Shown here piece after piece: positions 9,165 to 16,762 of a DNA stretch of 16,877 bases. The stretch comes from Trichomonas tenax (taxonomy: Eukaryota; Parabasalia; Trichomonadida; Trichomonadidae), in contig JALKBU010001093.1 in NCBI GenBank assembly GCA_023091735.1, positions 1 to 16,877 on the forward strand, written 5' to 3'. The position numbers and the translations under genes were made by a program. The number at the start of each line of letters is the position of its first letter. The first letter of the stretch is position 1. The notes below the pieces were generated by a model that saw only the letters and a program-made list of their open reading frames with translations, had not been told where the DNA came from and did no database searches.

Positions 9165-10061
9165 GAAATACATTTTCATGAAATTACACTATAATATCTA
9201 TTCCGCACTATACAAAAACCCATGCCAATATATATTCATAACAAAAGATCATAGAATGCTAATTTTATTCATTTCATTTTATTTCATATATATCTATGTC
9301 ATTTTCATGTTCATTATATATGAATCCACCTATACCGATTGCGCTTATTTAGACTAATTTGTTTTAATATTTTGTATCACTTCAAAATTAAATTTCATTA
9401 TACTTTCATCAAATAAATGAAATATTCATTAACAAGTTATGTCTAAGAATGTTCACACCATCATATGTAAATAACACAATAATAAGTTTCAAAACTCTTC
9501 ATATATGCTTTTTAATTAGTCTGCACATATTCCTTATATATTAGCATTGCATAATACAATCATATCATTTAATTAATCTATCTAAACACATCATTAGGAT
9601 CTTGATTCAGATTCAATTTGTTTCAATACAATTGATATAAGCTTTCTACCATTTTAAACATACTAACATCATACTGTAGATTCCACCCCCAACCCTGGAC
9701 CATATTTCAAATTTTAATATTCTCATCAATTTCATTCAACACTTCAAATTCACCTCATATTCATGATGATGTTTCTTATGGTCGTTCTCTATCGATATCC
9801 ACAAAATAAAGTCTTCCACTATAGTTGTATTATATAGATTCTAAAATTTACCTATTTTTTTAGTCCAGATGTATGAAAAGTAGGGTATTAAAATTCTTTA
9901 TTAAAATACAAAAAAACAAATTGCCATTGATAAGTTATTTGATGGATGCTCCTATTGCTGTTGCTGTGCAATTGTAAGAATTTGCTTATTAATTTTTTTT
10001 TTGAATTTGATATAATTTTATAAATCGATGCGTATATAAACATGGAATTTAATGTGAATAA
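9165..10061. other. gene-free AT-rich spacer, 3' flank of the CK2 beta gene
   Basis: No gene is recognised. The strand bias is notable: from about 9200 to 9800 the plus strand is rich in T and C with many TCAT words. The part next to the CK2 beta stop should contain its 3' end signal; AATAAA-like words occur but none can be singled out. Confidence 0.5.
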
Positions 10062-10697
10062 TCACTGATGTTCATTTTCTTTCTCTTGATGCTTTTCTGT
10101 CCATCGAATTAATGTTCGTTCAATTTCAGGCGCATTTGACTTCTTTGTGAAATAATTGTTGACATCAAAAGGAATGTAAGATCCAAGAAGTGGAATTTTG
10201 TTCATCTTCATAAACATTATTGGAAAATCTGGTCCGAAATAAGCAGCGTCGTAATTCGACCCAGACTCGTATATGTCATGGCACCTTGGGCAATACAATT
10301 TCACTGTATCTATTTCTGGAATCGTGGTTAAGCCGATTGGAAGGAGATTCTGGCGCTTGCAGTTATAGCGGGGACAAGTTCCGAATAAACCAAGTTTGTA
10401 TTTTTCCTCCATCTTGTAACAGCCTTCTTCAGTTAAAATAAACCTGCTGTGAAGCAAACCGTAGAGTTTTATGCAATTGTTAATGAATTTCTTCTTCTTG
10501 TCTTCATTGCAGTCACTTAAATCTAGTTTCTTTCCTTTAATTGCTGACGCACAATGCGAATAAAAAGAAATGTACTGATTCAATCCGTAATATGAGACTT
10601 GAGACTGAAGGTAATCGTTGTCTATTTCGCAGATCCAACTTGTTGGACTACTGTCAAAGAAATATTTCTTGAGATTGCCGCTCTTAATTTCACTCAT
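10062..10697 (-). CDS. CSNK2B: casein kinase 2 regulatory (beta) subunit
   Basis: The 211-residue product is the regulatory subunit of protein kinase CK2. It forms a dimer that docks two catalytic alpha subunits and tunes substrate choice. The N-terminus reads SWICEIDNDYLQ, matching the family start. A helical region follows, then LYGLLHSRFILTEEG. The zinc-binding dimer module has Cys108, Cys113, Cys136 and Cys139, in GTCPRYNCKRQNLLPIG and VKLYCPRCHDIY. DAAYFGPDFP follows, the conserved segment before the alpha-contacting tail. The acidic loop is weak (LDLSDCNEDKK, about 58-68), so polyamine-type regulation described for animal CK2 beta may not apply. The tail is charged and rich in Glu and Lys. 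The start ATG is the first in frame and is immediately preceded by TTTTCAAAAA, which could act as the transcription start element. Stop is TGA. Confidence 0.96.
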   Translation of the reverse strand: MSEIKSGNLKKYFFDSSPTSWICEIDNDYLQSQVSYYGLNQYISFYSHCASAIKGKKLDLSDCNEDKKKKFINNCIKLYGLLHSRFILTEEGCYKMEEKYKLGLFGTCPRYNCKRQNLLPIGLTTIPEIDTVKLYCPRCHDIYESGSNYDAAYFGPDFPIMFMKMNKIPLLGSYIPFDVNNYFTKKSNAPEIERTLIRWTEKHQEKENEHQ

Positions 10698-11174
10698 TTT
10701 TTGAAAATAAAATTAAACGATTAGAGGTTCATTAGCGGCGCTTCTCATTTTTTTCCCTTTTTAATATGAAATTCTTAAATGTTCAAATTAAGCACACACT
10801 GCTAATCCATGATTTAATGGTTTCACTGTTTCAAATATAAGTGATATTAAGTTTGTCAATATATTTTGGAAATAAAATTGATATTTTGATTTTGGAAAAG
10901 TCAATATAATAACAACACATTATTGAATAGCTCCACTTACAACCATTAAATTAATGCAGATAAGTATATATATTATTAATAACGATTTATCATGAATTCT
11001 TTGAAAACCATCAATAATTAACAACCAACACAATAATAGTTTCACTTTTCTCCATATAATCAATTCACAGCATGCCCATAATTTGTAAATAATAATGAAT
11101 TTAAGGAAAATTATTATACAATAACAAAATATACTTTATTAGATAGTTCTATATATACAAAGCATTTGATTTGC
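10698..11174. other. spacer holding the CK2 beta promoter and eIF2B beta 3' flank
   Basis: The two flanking genes point the same way, so this holds the upstream region of CK2 beta. Visible elements are TTTTCAAAAA against the CK2 beta start, TAATCGTTTAAT (minus strand, near 10711-10722), and TAACGAT at 10980-10986. The last two resemble Myb-type sites known from Trichomonas promoters. The classical ACATGTCA array is absent here. AATAAAATTGA-like words could be 3' signals. Confidence 0.4.
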
Positions 11175-12269
11175 TTATTCCAAGCTGGATCTCTGGTAAA
11201 TCGATTGCATGAGTGGGAATATATCTTCCGGACCGTGCGGACCGTCTTCATTGAAATAGATTTTAATCAAGTTTCTTGGTAAAATTTCGCCTTCTGGAGA
11301 TAAAATTGCTGTTTCTTTAGGCACGCTGTTATAATCGGAGTAGATACCTCTTGGATCACCGAGATGGGTGAAAGAGTCCTTTGGCTTAACGAATCTTTCT
11401 GTGAGTTTCCATTTCCAATATAAGACAACAACGGGAACAGAGTGGTATTTGGCAGCCATAGCAAGCGGCTTGACGAAGCTTGTTGCAATGACGTTGCCAT
11501 CGGCAAGAACAGCCTTCGCTGGGACGATAACCATCGTAACTTTTGCCATTATAGCAAACACCGAAGCATCAGATACAAGGACAACGTTGATGTTTGAGTC
11601 GTGGTTTTTATGACCTTTAATAGTGCGTAACTCGTTTGCAAGACGCTGTCCATCGCATAATGGAGAATGCTCTGGAATTATGATGGTAAATTTACGTCCA
11701 CGCTGTGCAGCACGCTTAAAGAACTCGATAGTCGACTTTGAATAACCCATTGTCATGATTACATCGTCGTTATGAATATAATCTTCTGCTTTCTTTGATA
11801 TATTTTCGAATGCGTCGTGGATATCTTCCATATATTCGTTGATGACTCTTATCATCGTATATTTAAGAGTTGGATGTTCATCAAATGAATTTGAGCGACT
11901 TGGCGTATATGGCTGCGAAAGGAGTTCGATGAACGACACAGATTGAGATTTCTTGCATCCATCAGAGTAGAAAGTGAACGGTTGCTTATTCATTTCCTCG
12001 TTCAATGCGTTAATTAATCTTTCACCAACGTAATCGAGAAGAATATCGAGAGGAACAAACTTCTTTAGTCTCTTGACAACCTGAATGATATTGTTTTCGA
12101 TCTCCTCGGTCCTCGCTGAAGACAAAATGCAGAATTTTAAGACAGTCAATGTCTCATAGATCAAATCTTCTGACCTGGCGAGTTTGTTCGTCTGCGCTTT
12201 GAACTCAAATTTAGCGATAGCGTCCTCCAACTCGGCTGCTGTCGCTATATCTTTTTCTTGCCTCGACAT
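11175..12269 (-). CDS. EIF2B2: translation initiation factor eIF2B, beta subunit
   Basis: The 364-residue product belongs to the eIF2B alpha/beta/delta family, which builds the regulatory core of the exchange factor that reloads eIF2 with GTP. The N-terminal half is helical. The C-terminal Rossmann-like half contains NDDVIMTMGYS (about 167-177), IIPEHSPLCDGQRLA (about 198-211), VLVSDASVFAIM, PAKAVLADGNV and LAMAAKYHSVPVVVL. VIMTxGxS followed by the EHSPLCDGQ segment points to beta rather than alpha or delta. Length is close to the usual 350 or so. An insert with QPYTPSRSNSFDEHP (about 119-133) is serine-rich and may be an exposed loop. I chose the ATG at 12269, giving MSRQEKD; a TTG three codons upstream is not a likely start. 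Just before it is TTTTGTCAAAA, much like the element before CK2 beta. It shares its upstream region with the divergent PIH1-type gene. Confidence 0.93.
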   Translation of the reverse strand: MSRQEKDIATAAELEDAIAKFEFKAQTNKLARSEDLIYETLTVLKFCILSSARTEEIENNIIQVVKRLKKFVPLDILLDYVGERLINALNEEMNKQPFTFYSDGCKKSQSVSFIELLSQPYTPSRSNSFDEHPTLKYTMIRVINEYMEDIHDAFENISKKAEDYIHNDDVIMTMGYSKSTIEFFKRAAQRGRKFTIIIPEHSPLCDGQRLANELRTIKGHKNHDSNINVVLVSDASVFAIMAKVTMVIVPAKAVLADGNVIATSFVKPLAMAAKYHSVPVVVLYWKWKLTERFVKPKDSFTHLGDPRGIYSDYNSVPKETAILSPEGEILPRNLIKIYFNEDGPHGPEDIFPLMQSIYQRSSLE

Positions 12270-12832
12270 TTTTGACAAAACATCCTGACATGGTCATGCA
12301 AAATTTTTCCACCTTTGGATTTTTTGACATATTTCCAACTATCAATTAAGCGAAAAATGGCAAACTGACATGTAAAATCCGAATCACAATTAGTCACTTT
12401 ACATGTTAGATTTAGTATTGCATTTGTCATTCACCAAAATTCGTATCTGATTCTACACATTGTAGTAATCAAAACTCTCGAATCTGATGCAACACATAAC
12501 AGTAGTGATATGTTGTTTAATTATAAGGGTACACATAAATAATGGACGCTCTGTAAACCATTCAAAATTCAATTTTTTTTATACTTCTTGTCCCCAATTG
12601 AACCACAAATGCGGTAAATTTTCGAGGTGTTTTTGGTGGCACAGCCCCAGCATATTAAAAATGAGAGTTGGCAAAGCTTGGCACTTCTTGTTCGGAGATT
12701 TTCCTACAATAAAATCATTTGCCATGTAACAATTACACCTGTTTTATTTTTTTGAACCCCCTTGTTAGAAAATTTATTAACGTGCATTATTTTTTTTACA
12801 TGGAAAAGCTAAAATCCAAAAATGGAATCACA
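12270..12832. other. divergent spacer between eIF2B beta and the PIH1-type gene
   Basis: This 563-base region must hold promoters for both strands. The left third carries minus-strand TGTCA elements for eIF2B beta and one TTTACATGTTA (12398-12408) facing the other gene. From about 12590 to 12730 it is less AT-rich and open on the plus strand, reading HKCGKFSRCFWWHSPSILKM and onward. I do not recognise it; it could be a decayed insertion or gene scrap. The last 80 bases are T-rich and lead to the PIH1-type start. Confidence 0.4.
12273..12376 (-). promoter_or_regulatory. TGTCA-type motif array upstream of eIF2B beta
   Basis: Plus-strand TGACA words lie at 12273, 12286, 12325 and 12366. The last is the full form TGACATGTAAA (12366-12376), reading TTTACATGTCA toward eIF2B beta. 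The first touches the start codon as TTTTGTCAAAA. The placement matches that upstream of uS9 and eL33. Confidence 0.5.
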
Positions 12833-13636
12833 ATGACAGAAACTCTCGCTGGCTACGAGATCATCAGGCAGGGTGTCTTCGATTATGGCGACTATATGGA
12901 AGATTCCACTGATGCAGATAGAGCTCAGCTTCCTCCTCAATACTTGATAATAAATATCGGTTTACCAGGTGTCAGCAAGCCAAGCGAGATCGATATCAGT
13001 GTATATCCTAAGAAACTTCATATTAAAGCTGCAATTCATAATTTCGATATTCCACTTCCTTTTGAAATCCTCTCAGAAGAAGACTATTCAGCCAAGTGGA
13101 AGGCTCCAATCATTACCCTGCAAGTTAAAGTCAAACCACCAAAAGTTAAGCAATATACAAAAGAAGATGCTGCACGTTTTGCAGGCTTCGAAGTTCTCTC
13201 AACCGAAGAGTTACCGGAACTCCCAGAAACAGAAGTTATCGTGCAAAATGGTCAGATGACTGTTTCTCAAACAGAAGGCGAATCACAGCCAAAACCAGCA
13301 CAGTTCTATATGAGTGTCGACGAGGCAGTTGTTACGATTGTTCTTTATGTTGCTTGCGCTGTTGAAGATTCAATTAAAATTGAAGGAAACCATATATCAG
13401 TGAAAAGCGCTGCTGGACAGCTTTATGAGGTAGATATAAATCCACCTTTCCCACTCAAGACAGTTCCACACATCACAGTGACGCCATTAAACGTCAAATT
13501 AATGTATACAGAGAATCTAGAAGAGGCACAAGAGGATACACCTGAAGATGGTGAAAATGCAAATAGGTTAGCAGGAATGAAGTCTGATCCAACATATGAA
13601 CTCCAAAATTCATTTATTTGGGAATTAGAACCATAA
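12833..13636 (+). CDS. PIH1/Kintoun-type CS-domain protein, probable dynein-assembly cofactor
   Basis: The 267-residue product resembles the CS-like part of PIH1 proteins (the Kintoun/DNAAF2, PIH1D group), which help HSP90 fold clients such as axonemal dyneins in the cytoplasm. An N-terminal GYEIIRQGVFDYGDYM is followed by PQYLIINIGLPGVSKPSEID (about 35-54), then FDIPLPFEIL and AKWKAPIITLQVKVKPP, the strand order expected of this beta sandwich. A linker rich in Glu and Pro leads to a second beta-rich segment (about 158-232) that may be another CS-like fold. The tail is acidic and ends NSFIWELEP. The N-terminal PIH1 domain proper is absent. An in-frame ATG at 12800 would add 11 residues (MEKLKSKNGIT); I prefer 12833 because similarity begins there, but the earlier start is possible. 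Stop TAA is followed by A, giving TAAA. A flagellated organism makes the dynein role plausible; no partner gene is adjacent. Confidence 0.72.
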   Translation: MTETLAGYEIIRQGVFDYGDYMEDSTDADRAQLPPQYLIINIGLPGVSKPSEIDISVYPKKLHIKAAIHNFDIPLPFEILSEEDYSAKWKAPIITLQVKVKPPKVKQYTKEDAARFAGFEVLSTEELPELPETEVIVQNGQMTVSQTEGESQPKPAQFYMSVDEAVVTIVLYVACAVEDSIKIEGNHISVKSAAGQLYEVDINPPFPLKTVPHITVTPLNVKLMYTENLEEAQEDTPEDGENANRLAGMKSDPTYELQNSFIWELEP

Positions 13637-14211
13637 ACTATATTATGTTATTTCTACATTGATAAAATCACTATATTATAATCATCTTTTTCAAATGAGT
13701 TAAAATTATAAAATTTGATAATATATTCTTTAATATATCAATTTGAAACAATAGAAGCTGACAAACAGCAACATGAATATCAAATTATCATAGTTTATCT
13801 TAAATATATAGAGAAAAAAAATCAAAACATGTATCAAACTCATCATATTCCATTCAAGTGAAGAAATTCAAACGAATGCGTTGTGCGCAAACTATTGCCA
13901 ATAACTTTGAAAGATATAATACTCAAAAAAATTAAACTAGGATTCAGCTTGTATAGCTTTATGTATAGCTACAAAACAATATGCAATTCACAATTCCGAT
14001 CTAAATTATGGGATATATCATAAAGAGGAAATACAAATATTAAATTGAATCGTAACACGAGAACAAAAGGACAATATTTGGAGAGAAATCTTTGAGCACG
14101 TGTAGAATTCAGCCAGAAACAGAATGGCCACCAAAAAATTTAAATCAAGATATTTCGTTAAGTAAAGGCTAAAAAGCTGCAAAACTTTTATAATATAAGT
14201 TTATTTGTATT
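13637..14211. other. convergent spacer between the PIH1-type gene and eL33
   Basis: This is the shared 3' flank of two converging genes, very AT-rich. No gene is visible. TAAA overlaps both stop codons, the context used for 3' end formation in trichomonads. Nothing else stands out. Confidence 0.5.
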
Positions 14212-14520
14212 TTAGATTGTGCTTGGGAAGAGCATAACACGAACCTGCTTGCCGAGCATCTGTGGTGGGAGATTCTTCTCAAACTTAGCACGAACGACGC
14301 CAGAGTTGCCATGTGGCTGTGTGATGACTCCCCAGTTGATGAATTCCTGCTTGTCGAACTTCCAAACAGAGGCAACCTTCTTGCCAGCATAGAACTGAGC
14401 CTCTTCCTTGGAAACAACGCCCTGGATTTCAAGGAGGGCCTGGTTTGGCTTGATGATGCGCTTGGAGCGGCGGAAAGAGACGAATGTAGCTGGAACGAAA
14501 AGCTTTGTCTGCTCAGACAT
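14212..14520 (-). CDS. RPL35A: large-subunit ribosomal protein eL33 (L35a)
   Basis: The 102-residue product is the cytosolic eL33 protein, a small beta-barrel protein of the 60S subunit. Diagnostic segments are QALLEIQGVVSKEEAQFYAG, KKVASVWKF, WGVITQPHGNSGVVRAKFEK and LPPQMLGKQVRVMLFPSTI. HGNSGVVRAKF is the family hallmark. It is slightly shorter than the animal protein (about 110) because the central loop before the WG pair is reduced. The start MSEQTKLF follows a pyrimidine-rich leader, CCCCTTTTCCA. The gene is more GC-rich than its flanks, as is uS9. Stop is TAA within TAAAA. A dense TTTACGTGTCA array lies upstream. Confidence 0.97.
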   Translation of the reverse strand: MSEQTKLFVPATFVSFRRSKRIIKPNQALLEIQGVVSKEEAQFYAGKKVASVWKFDKQEFINWGVITQPHGNSGVVRAKFEKNLPPQMLGKQVRVMLFPSTI

Positions 14521-14573
14521 TGGAAAAGGGGAACCAAACCTCCGTCACGTTTTTCTAAACTCCACTATTTATC

Positions 14574-14721
14574 TGACACGTAAAGTGTAAGTTCTTGAGA
14601 ATTTTTGTCAAGCAAATCAGCAAAATCAAAATATTTGACACGTAAAATATTATTTTCTATGCAATCGACATGTAAATTTTTATGAATATGACACGTAAAC
14701 AATTCATTATTGACAAGTAAA
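14574..14721 (-). promoter_or_regulatory. five-copy TTTAC(A/G)TGTCA array upstream of eL33
   Basis: On the plus strand there are TGACACGTAAA (14574-14584), TGACACGTAAA (14636-14646), CGACATGTAAA (14666-14676), TGACACGTAAA (14689-14699) and TGACAAGTAAA (14711-14721). All face the same way, reading TTTACGTGTCA toward eL33. The nearest is 54 bases before the start codon. Three exact copies and two with one or two changes in 150 bases make chance unlikely. The ACGTGTC core resembles sites bound by bZIP or bHLH factors in other eukaryotes; the binder here is unknown. Confidence 0.65.
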
Positions 14722-14731
14722 ACATTTTCTA

Positions 14732-14878
14732 TTAAGGGGGTACCTTTGAATAGTTTACATTTTTTAATTTATGCCTCATTATAGACCTATCAAGACCCCA
14801 TTGCCGAACTTCATTGGTGACAACTGATACAATATTGGATACCTCAACTGCTTGTAGTAGCTTTATTGAGAGCAGAAA
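14732..14878 (-). other. possible coding remnant, unidentified
   Basis: This stretch is less AT-rich than its surroundings and open for about 48 codons on the minus strand, reading LLQAVEVSNIVSVVTNEVRQ and on to a double stop (TAA TAG). There is no ATG start, and a stop lies just upstream. It may be a scrap of a lost gene or mobile element; I do not recognise it. Confidence 0.2.
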
Positions 14879-15999
14879 CAATTAGAAATTATCAAAAATT
14901 TTTAAAAATTCAAATATTTATTCGATCTTCTAGATTCGTAATAAGCAGCTCATATATAGCATCGTTTCATCATTTGATAGTCTGAAAGTTTAATAAAAAC
15001 TTTCGACAATTTTTACAGACACCTTTTTTTTTTTCAAAAAAAAAAAAAAAAAAGTCGGGGTAATTAACGCACTGTTATTCAATTAATTTAAATCAAATCT
15101 AAAAAATAGATAGTTACTTTTGTTAGGAACTCCATGTAGTGCATGCTGATTGATTTAGCTATCAATAGTTCATGAAATGAAAAAGTTAGAGCGAAAATAC
15201 AGGATATGATTGCATACCTTCTTCAATATTTGTGAACTCTAGGAACAAGCACCATTGGCGAATGCTACATAGTCAAACTAAGATCATTGTAAGATAGTTA
15301 TTGAATTTAGACACGAAAATGTCGAAATGTGATGAAATCTAATTTTTCAAACAAACAGTTACAGCGAACGAACAAAATTCTGTTCTTTTACGTCGCTAGA
15401 GAAGCTTGAGTCCCTCACCACTGTGCTGTTTGTAGAGGTACATGTCCATTATTTAAAATGTTAGAACATTTTTAAAAGGCAACATTTTTCGTTCTACTGT
15501 GTAGTCCCGCGACCTTCATAACTTTTTATCTGATCAATATTTTTTCGATTTGAAAGTACTTTCATGAACTTATTGATAGTTGTCTATCCAGTGGTGTAAG
15601 TGGCACAGTCTATATATCTATCAAATCATTGATTGCGTTTCAAATCGTCCAAAAATATACGATTTCCAGCATAAATGTATGCTCTACTATGCAGCATATG
15701 ATATTTTTATGTGTATTATTGATTCAAATACCTCTTATACGCTTAAAATTAAAAACGCAACTAATTCATTAATTGATTTGAGGGCGATTATACACATGAA
15801 AGTTTTTGAATTTGATGGGATTTGGATGTGCAGCTGTAATAATGTAAAATTTTAGAATTTTAGATTTGGCAAGTAGTATATGTTGGGGGTTATTTGCCAA
15901 AATTTGCAAACACGTCGATATCATAAATTTTGATATATTGACCCCATTTTTGAAGGATTTATCGTTTGATTTCCGACAGTCTGAACGATTCAATATTAC
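14879..15999. other. gene-free spacer before the candidate mobile-element edge
   Basis: No convincing gene. A plus-strand open frame at 15580-15855 lacks an ATG and resembles nothing I know, and an overlapping minus-strand frame at 15769-15993 is equally weak. TATCGTT (15960-15966) and GAACGATT (15983-15990) form inverted ATCGTT/AACGAT arms; both resemble Myb-type sites. Confidence 0.4.
15024..15053. repeat. T11-C-A18 homopolymer palindrome
   Basis: Eleven T, a single C, then eighteen A. The two runs could pair as a hairpin. The exact length is likely unstable and may be affected by sequencing or assembly. Confidence 0.8.
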
Positions 16000-16037
16000 G
16001 GGCTCTTTGAGCCCTGCGGGTCAAGGACCCACAAGGC
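16000..16037. other. two overlapping GC-rich hairpins
   Basis: GGGCTC (16000-16005) and GAGCCC (16009-16014) form a perfect six-base-pair stem with loop TTT. GGGTC (16018-16022) and GACCC (16026-16030) form a second stem with loop AAG. That stem extends outward as GCCCTG (16011-16016) against CAAGGC (16032-16037). On the plus strand the extension has two C-A mismatches. On the minus strand the same positions are G-U wobbles, so a minus-strand RNA would pair throughout. The hairpins share 16011-16014, so they exclude each other. This sits about 55 bases before the ATG at 16091 and stands out in GC-rich composition. Confidence 0.65.
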
Positions 16038-16090
16038 TGCAAGTTAATTTTAAATTTTATTTATTTTTATTCTTACATAAACAGCGGACA

Positions 16091-16270
16091 ATGTCGAATA
16101 TAAAATGTGACAAAATAGATGAAAGAGTGATTGAAGACGGAGTTCCAGTTTATATTTTAAGATTTAAAGGTAAACAATATTATAGAATGATAAATCCTGA
16201 GTACATAAAGCATATATTTCTTAAAGAAGACTGTGAGGTATTGAATAGTGTCTCAAATGTGAAAATGTGA
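16091..16270 (+). CDS. small hypothetical protein next to a candidate mobile-element edge
   Basis: The 59-residue reading frame starts MSNIKCDKIDERVIEDGVPV, and its middle, YILRFKGKQYYRMI, has alternating hydrophobic and basic residues like a beta hairpin. No signal peptide or membrane segment. I do not recognise a family; a chromodomain-like or small SH3-like fold is only a guess from the strand pattern. The frame is open back to 15866 across the hairpins, but that extension looks non-coding and I choose the ATG at 16091, which follows a T-rich leader ending ACATAAACAGCGGACA. After the stop, GTGAAAAT is repeated. A second ORF in the same direction follows after a repeat-rich spacer. Confidence 0.45.
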   Translation: MSNIKCDKIDERVIEDGVPVYILRFKGKQYYRMINPEYIKHIFLKEDCEVLNSVSNVKM

Positions 16271-16384
16271 AAATGTGAGAGAGAATAAATGATAATTAAA
16301 ATTTACAAAGAGACGGTTAATGAAATTTCTTCATAAAATAATAAAGAAATGCTAATAAATAATTTAAATTTTATGAAAAGATTT

Positions 16385-16703
16385 AAAATTTGATGTTTTA
16401 AGTTAACGAATGTGTCAAGATTTAAAATTTGATTGAAATCGTAAATTATACCAGATAACCGGATTACCAGGTAATACCAGGTAAAAAATATTTTAGGACA
16501 AGGATTTTTAGAAATGGCTTAAAATAACGAAAAGTTAATTTTTGAGTGTTTACGATTAAAATTTGATGTTTTACATCAATTTATAATTCAATGTACTTAT
16601 TTACTCCCTTGTATACGTAAAATTTGATGTTTTAAGTTAATTTATAATTCAATGTACTTATTTACTCCCTTGTATACGTAAAATTTGAATGAAATCGTAA
16701 ATT
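16385..16703 (+). repeat. nested direct repeats including a 61-base tandem duplication
   Basis: Units 16558-16618 and 16619-16679 are near-identical tandem copies of 61 bases (shared words AATGTACTTATTTACTCCC and TTGTATACGTAA), followed by a partial third copy. The word AAAATTTGATGTTTTA occurs at 16385, 16558 and 16619. A 24-base block at 16424-16447 recurs at 16680-16703 with one change. So a repeat-word pair (16385 and 16424) is replayed at 16619 and 16680. The spacer precedes the ORF at 16763 and may be regulatory. Confidence 0.8.
16463..16483. promoter_or_regulatory. adjacent palindromes, operator-like
   Basis: ATTACC-A-GGTAAT (16463-16475) is a perfect 13-base palindrome around one centre base. 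TACC-A-GGTA (16475-16483) abuts it. A degenerate copy, ATACCAGATAACC, precedes them. Abutting palindromes with one shared half-site (ACCAGGTA) suggest a dimeric DNA-binding protein, but no factor is known and the reading is inferential. Confidence 0.4.
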
Positions 16704-16762
16704 CAAAAATTAAGTTTAATTTTTTAAAAATTTATTTTTTTATCTCGTATAAAAATAGTACT

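Noticed and set aside
9067..9357. Plus-strand open frame of 96 codons
   Set aside because: It begins without an ATG inside the motif array, is dominated by Phe, Tyr and Ile from AT-rich DNA, and shows no family feature.
12751..12800. Third copy of the 5436/6014 repeat
   Set aside because: Only AACCCCCTT and a nearby AACGTGC are shared, and the alignment needs large gaps.
14311..14583. Plus-strand open frame opposite eL33
   Set aside because: Antisense shadow of eL33; no independent features.
15580..15855. Plus-strand open frame of 91 codons
   Set aside because: No ATG start, no recognisable motif, and an equally long weak frame on the other strand; judged chance.
15866..16090. Upstream extension of the 59-residue ORF
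   Set aside because: It crosses the overlapping hairpins and T-rich leader and lacks coding character; the ATG at 16091 is a better start.
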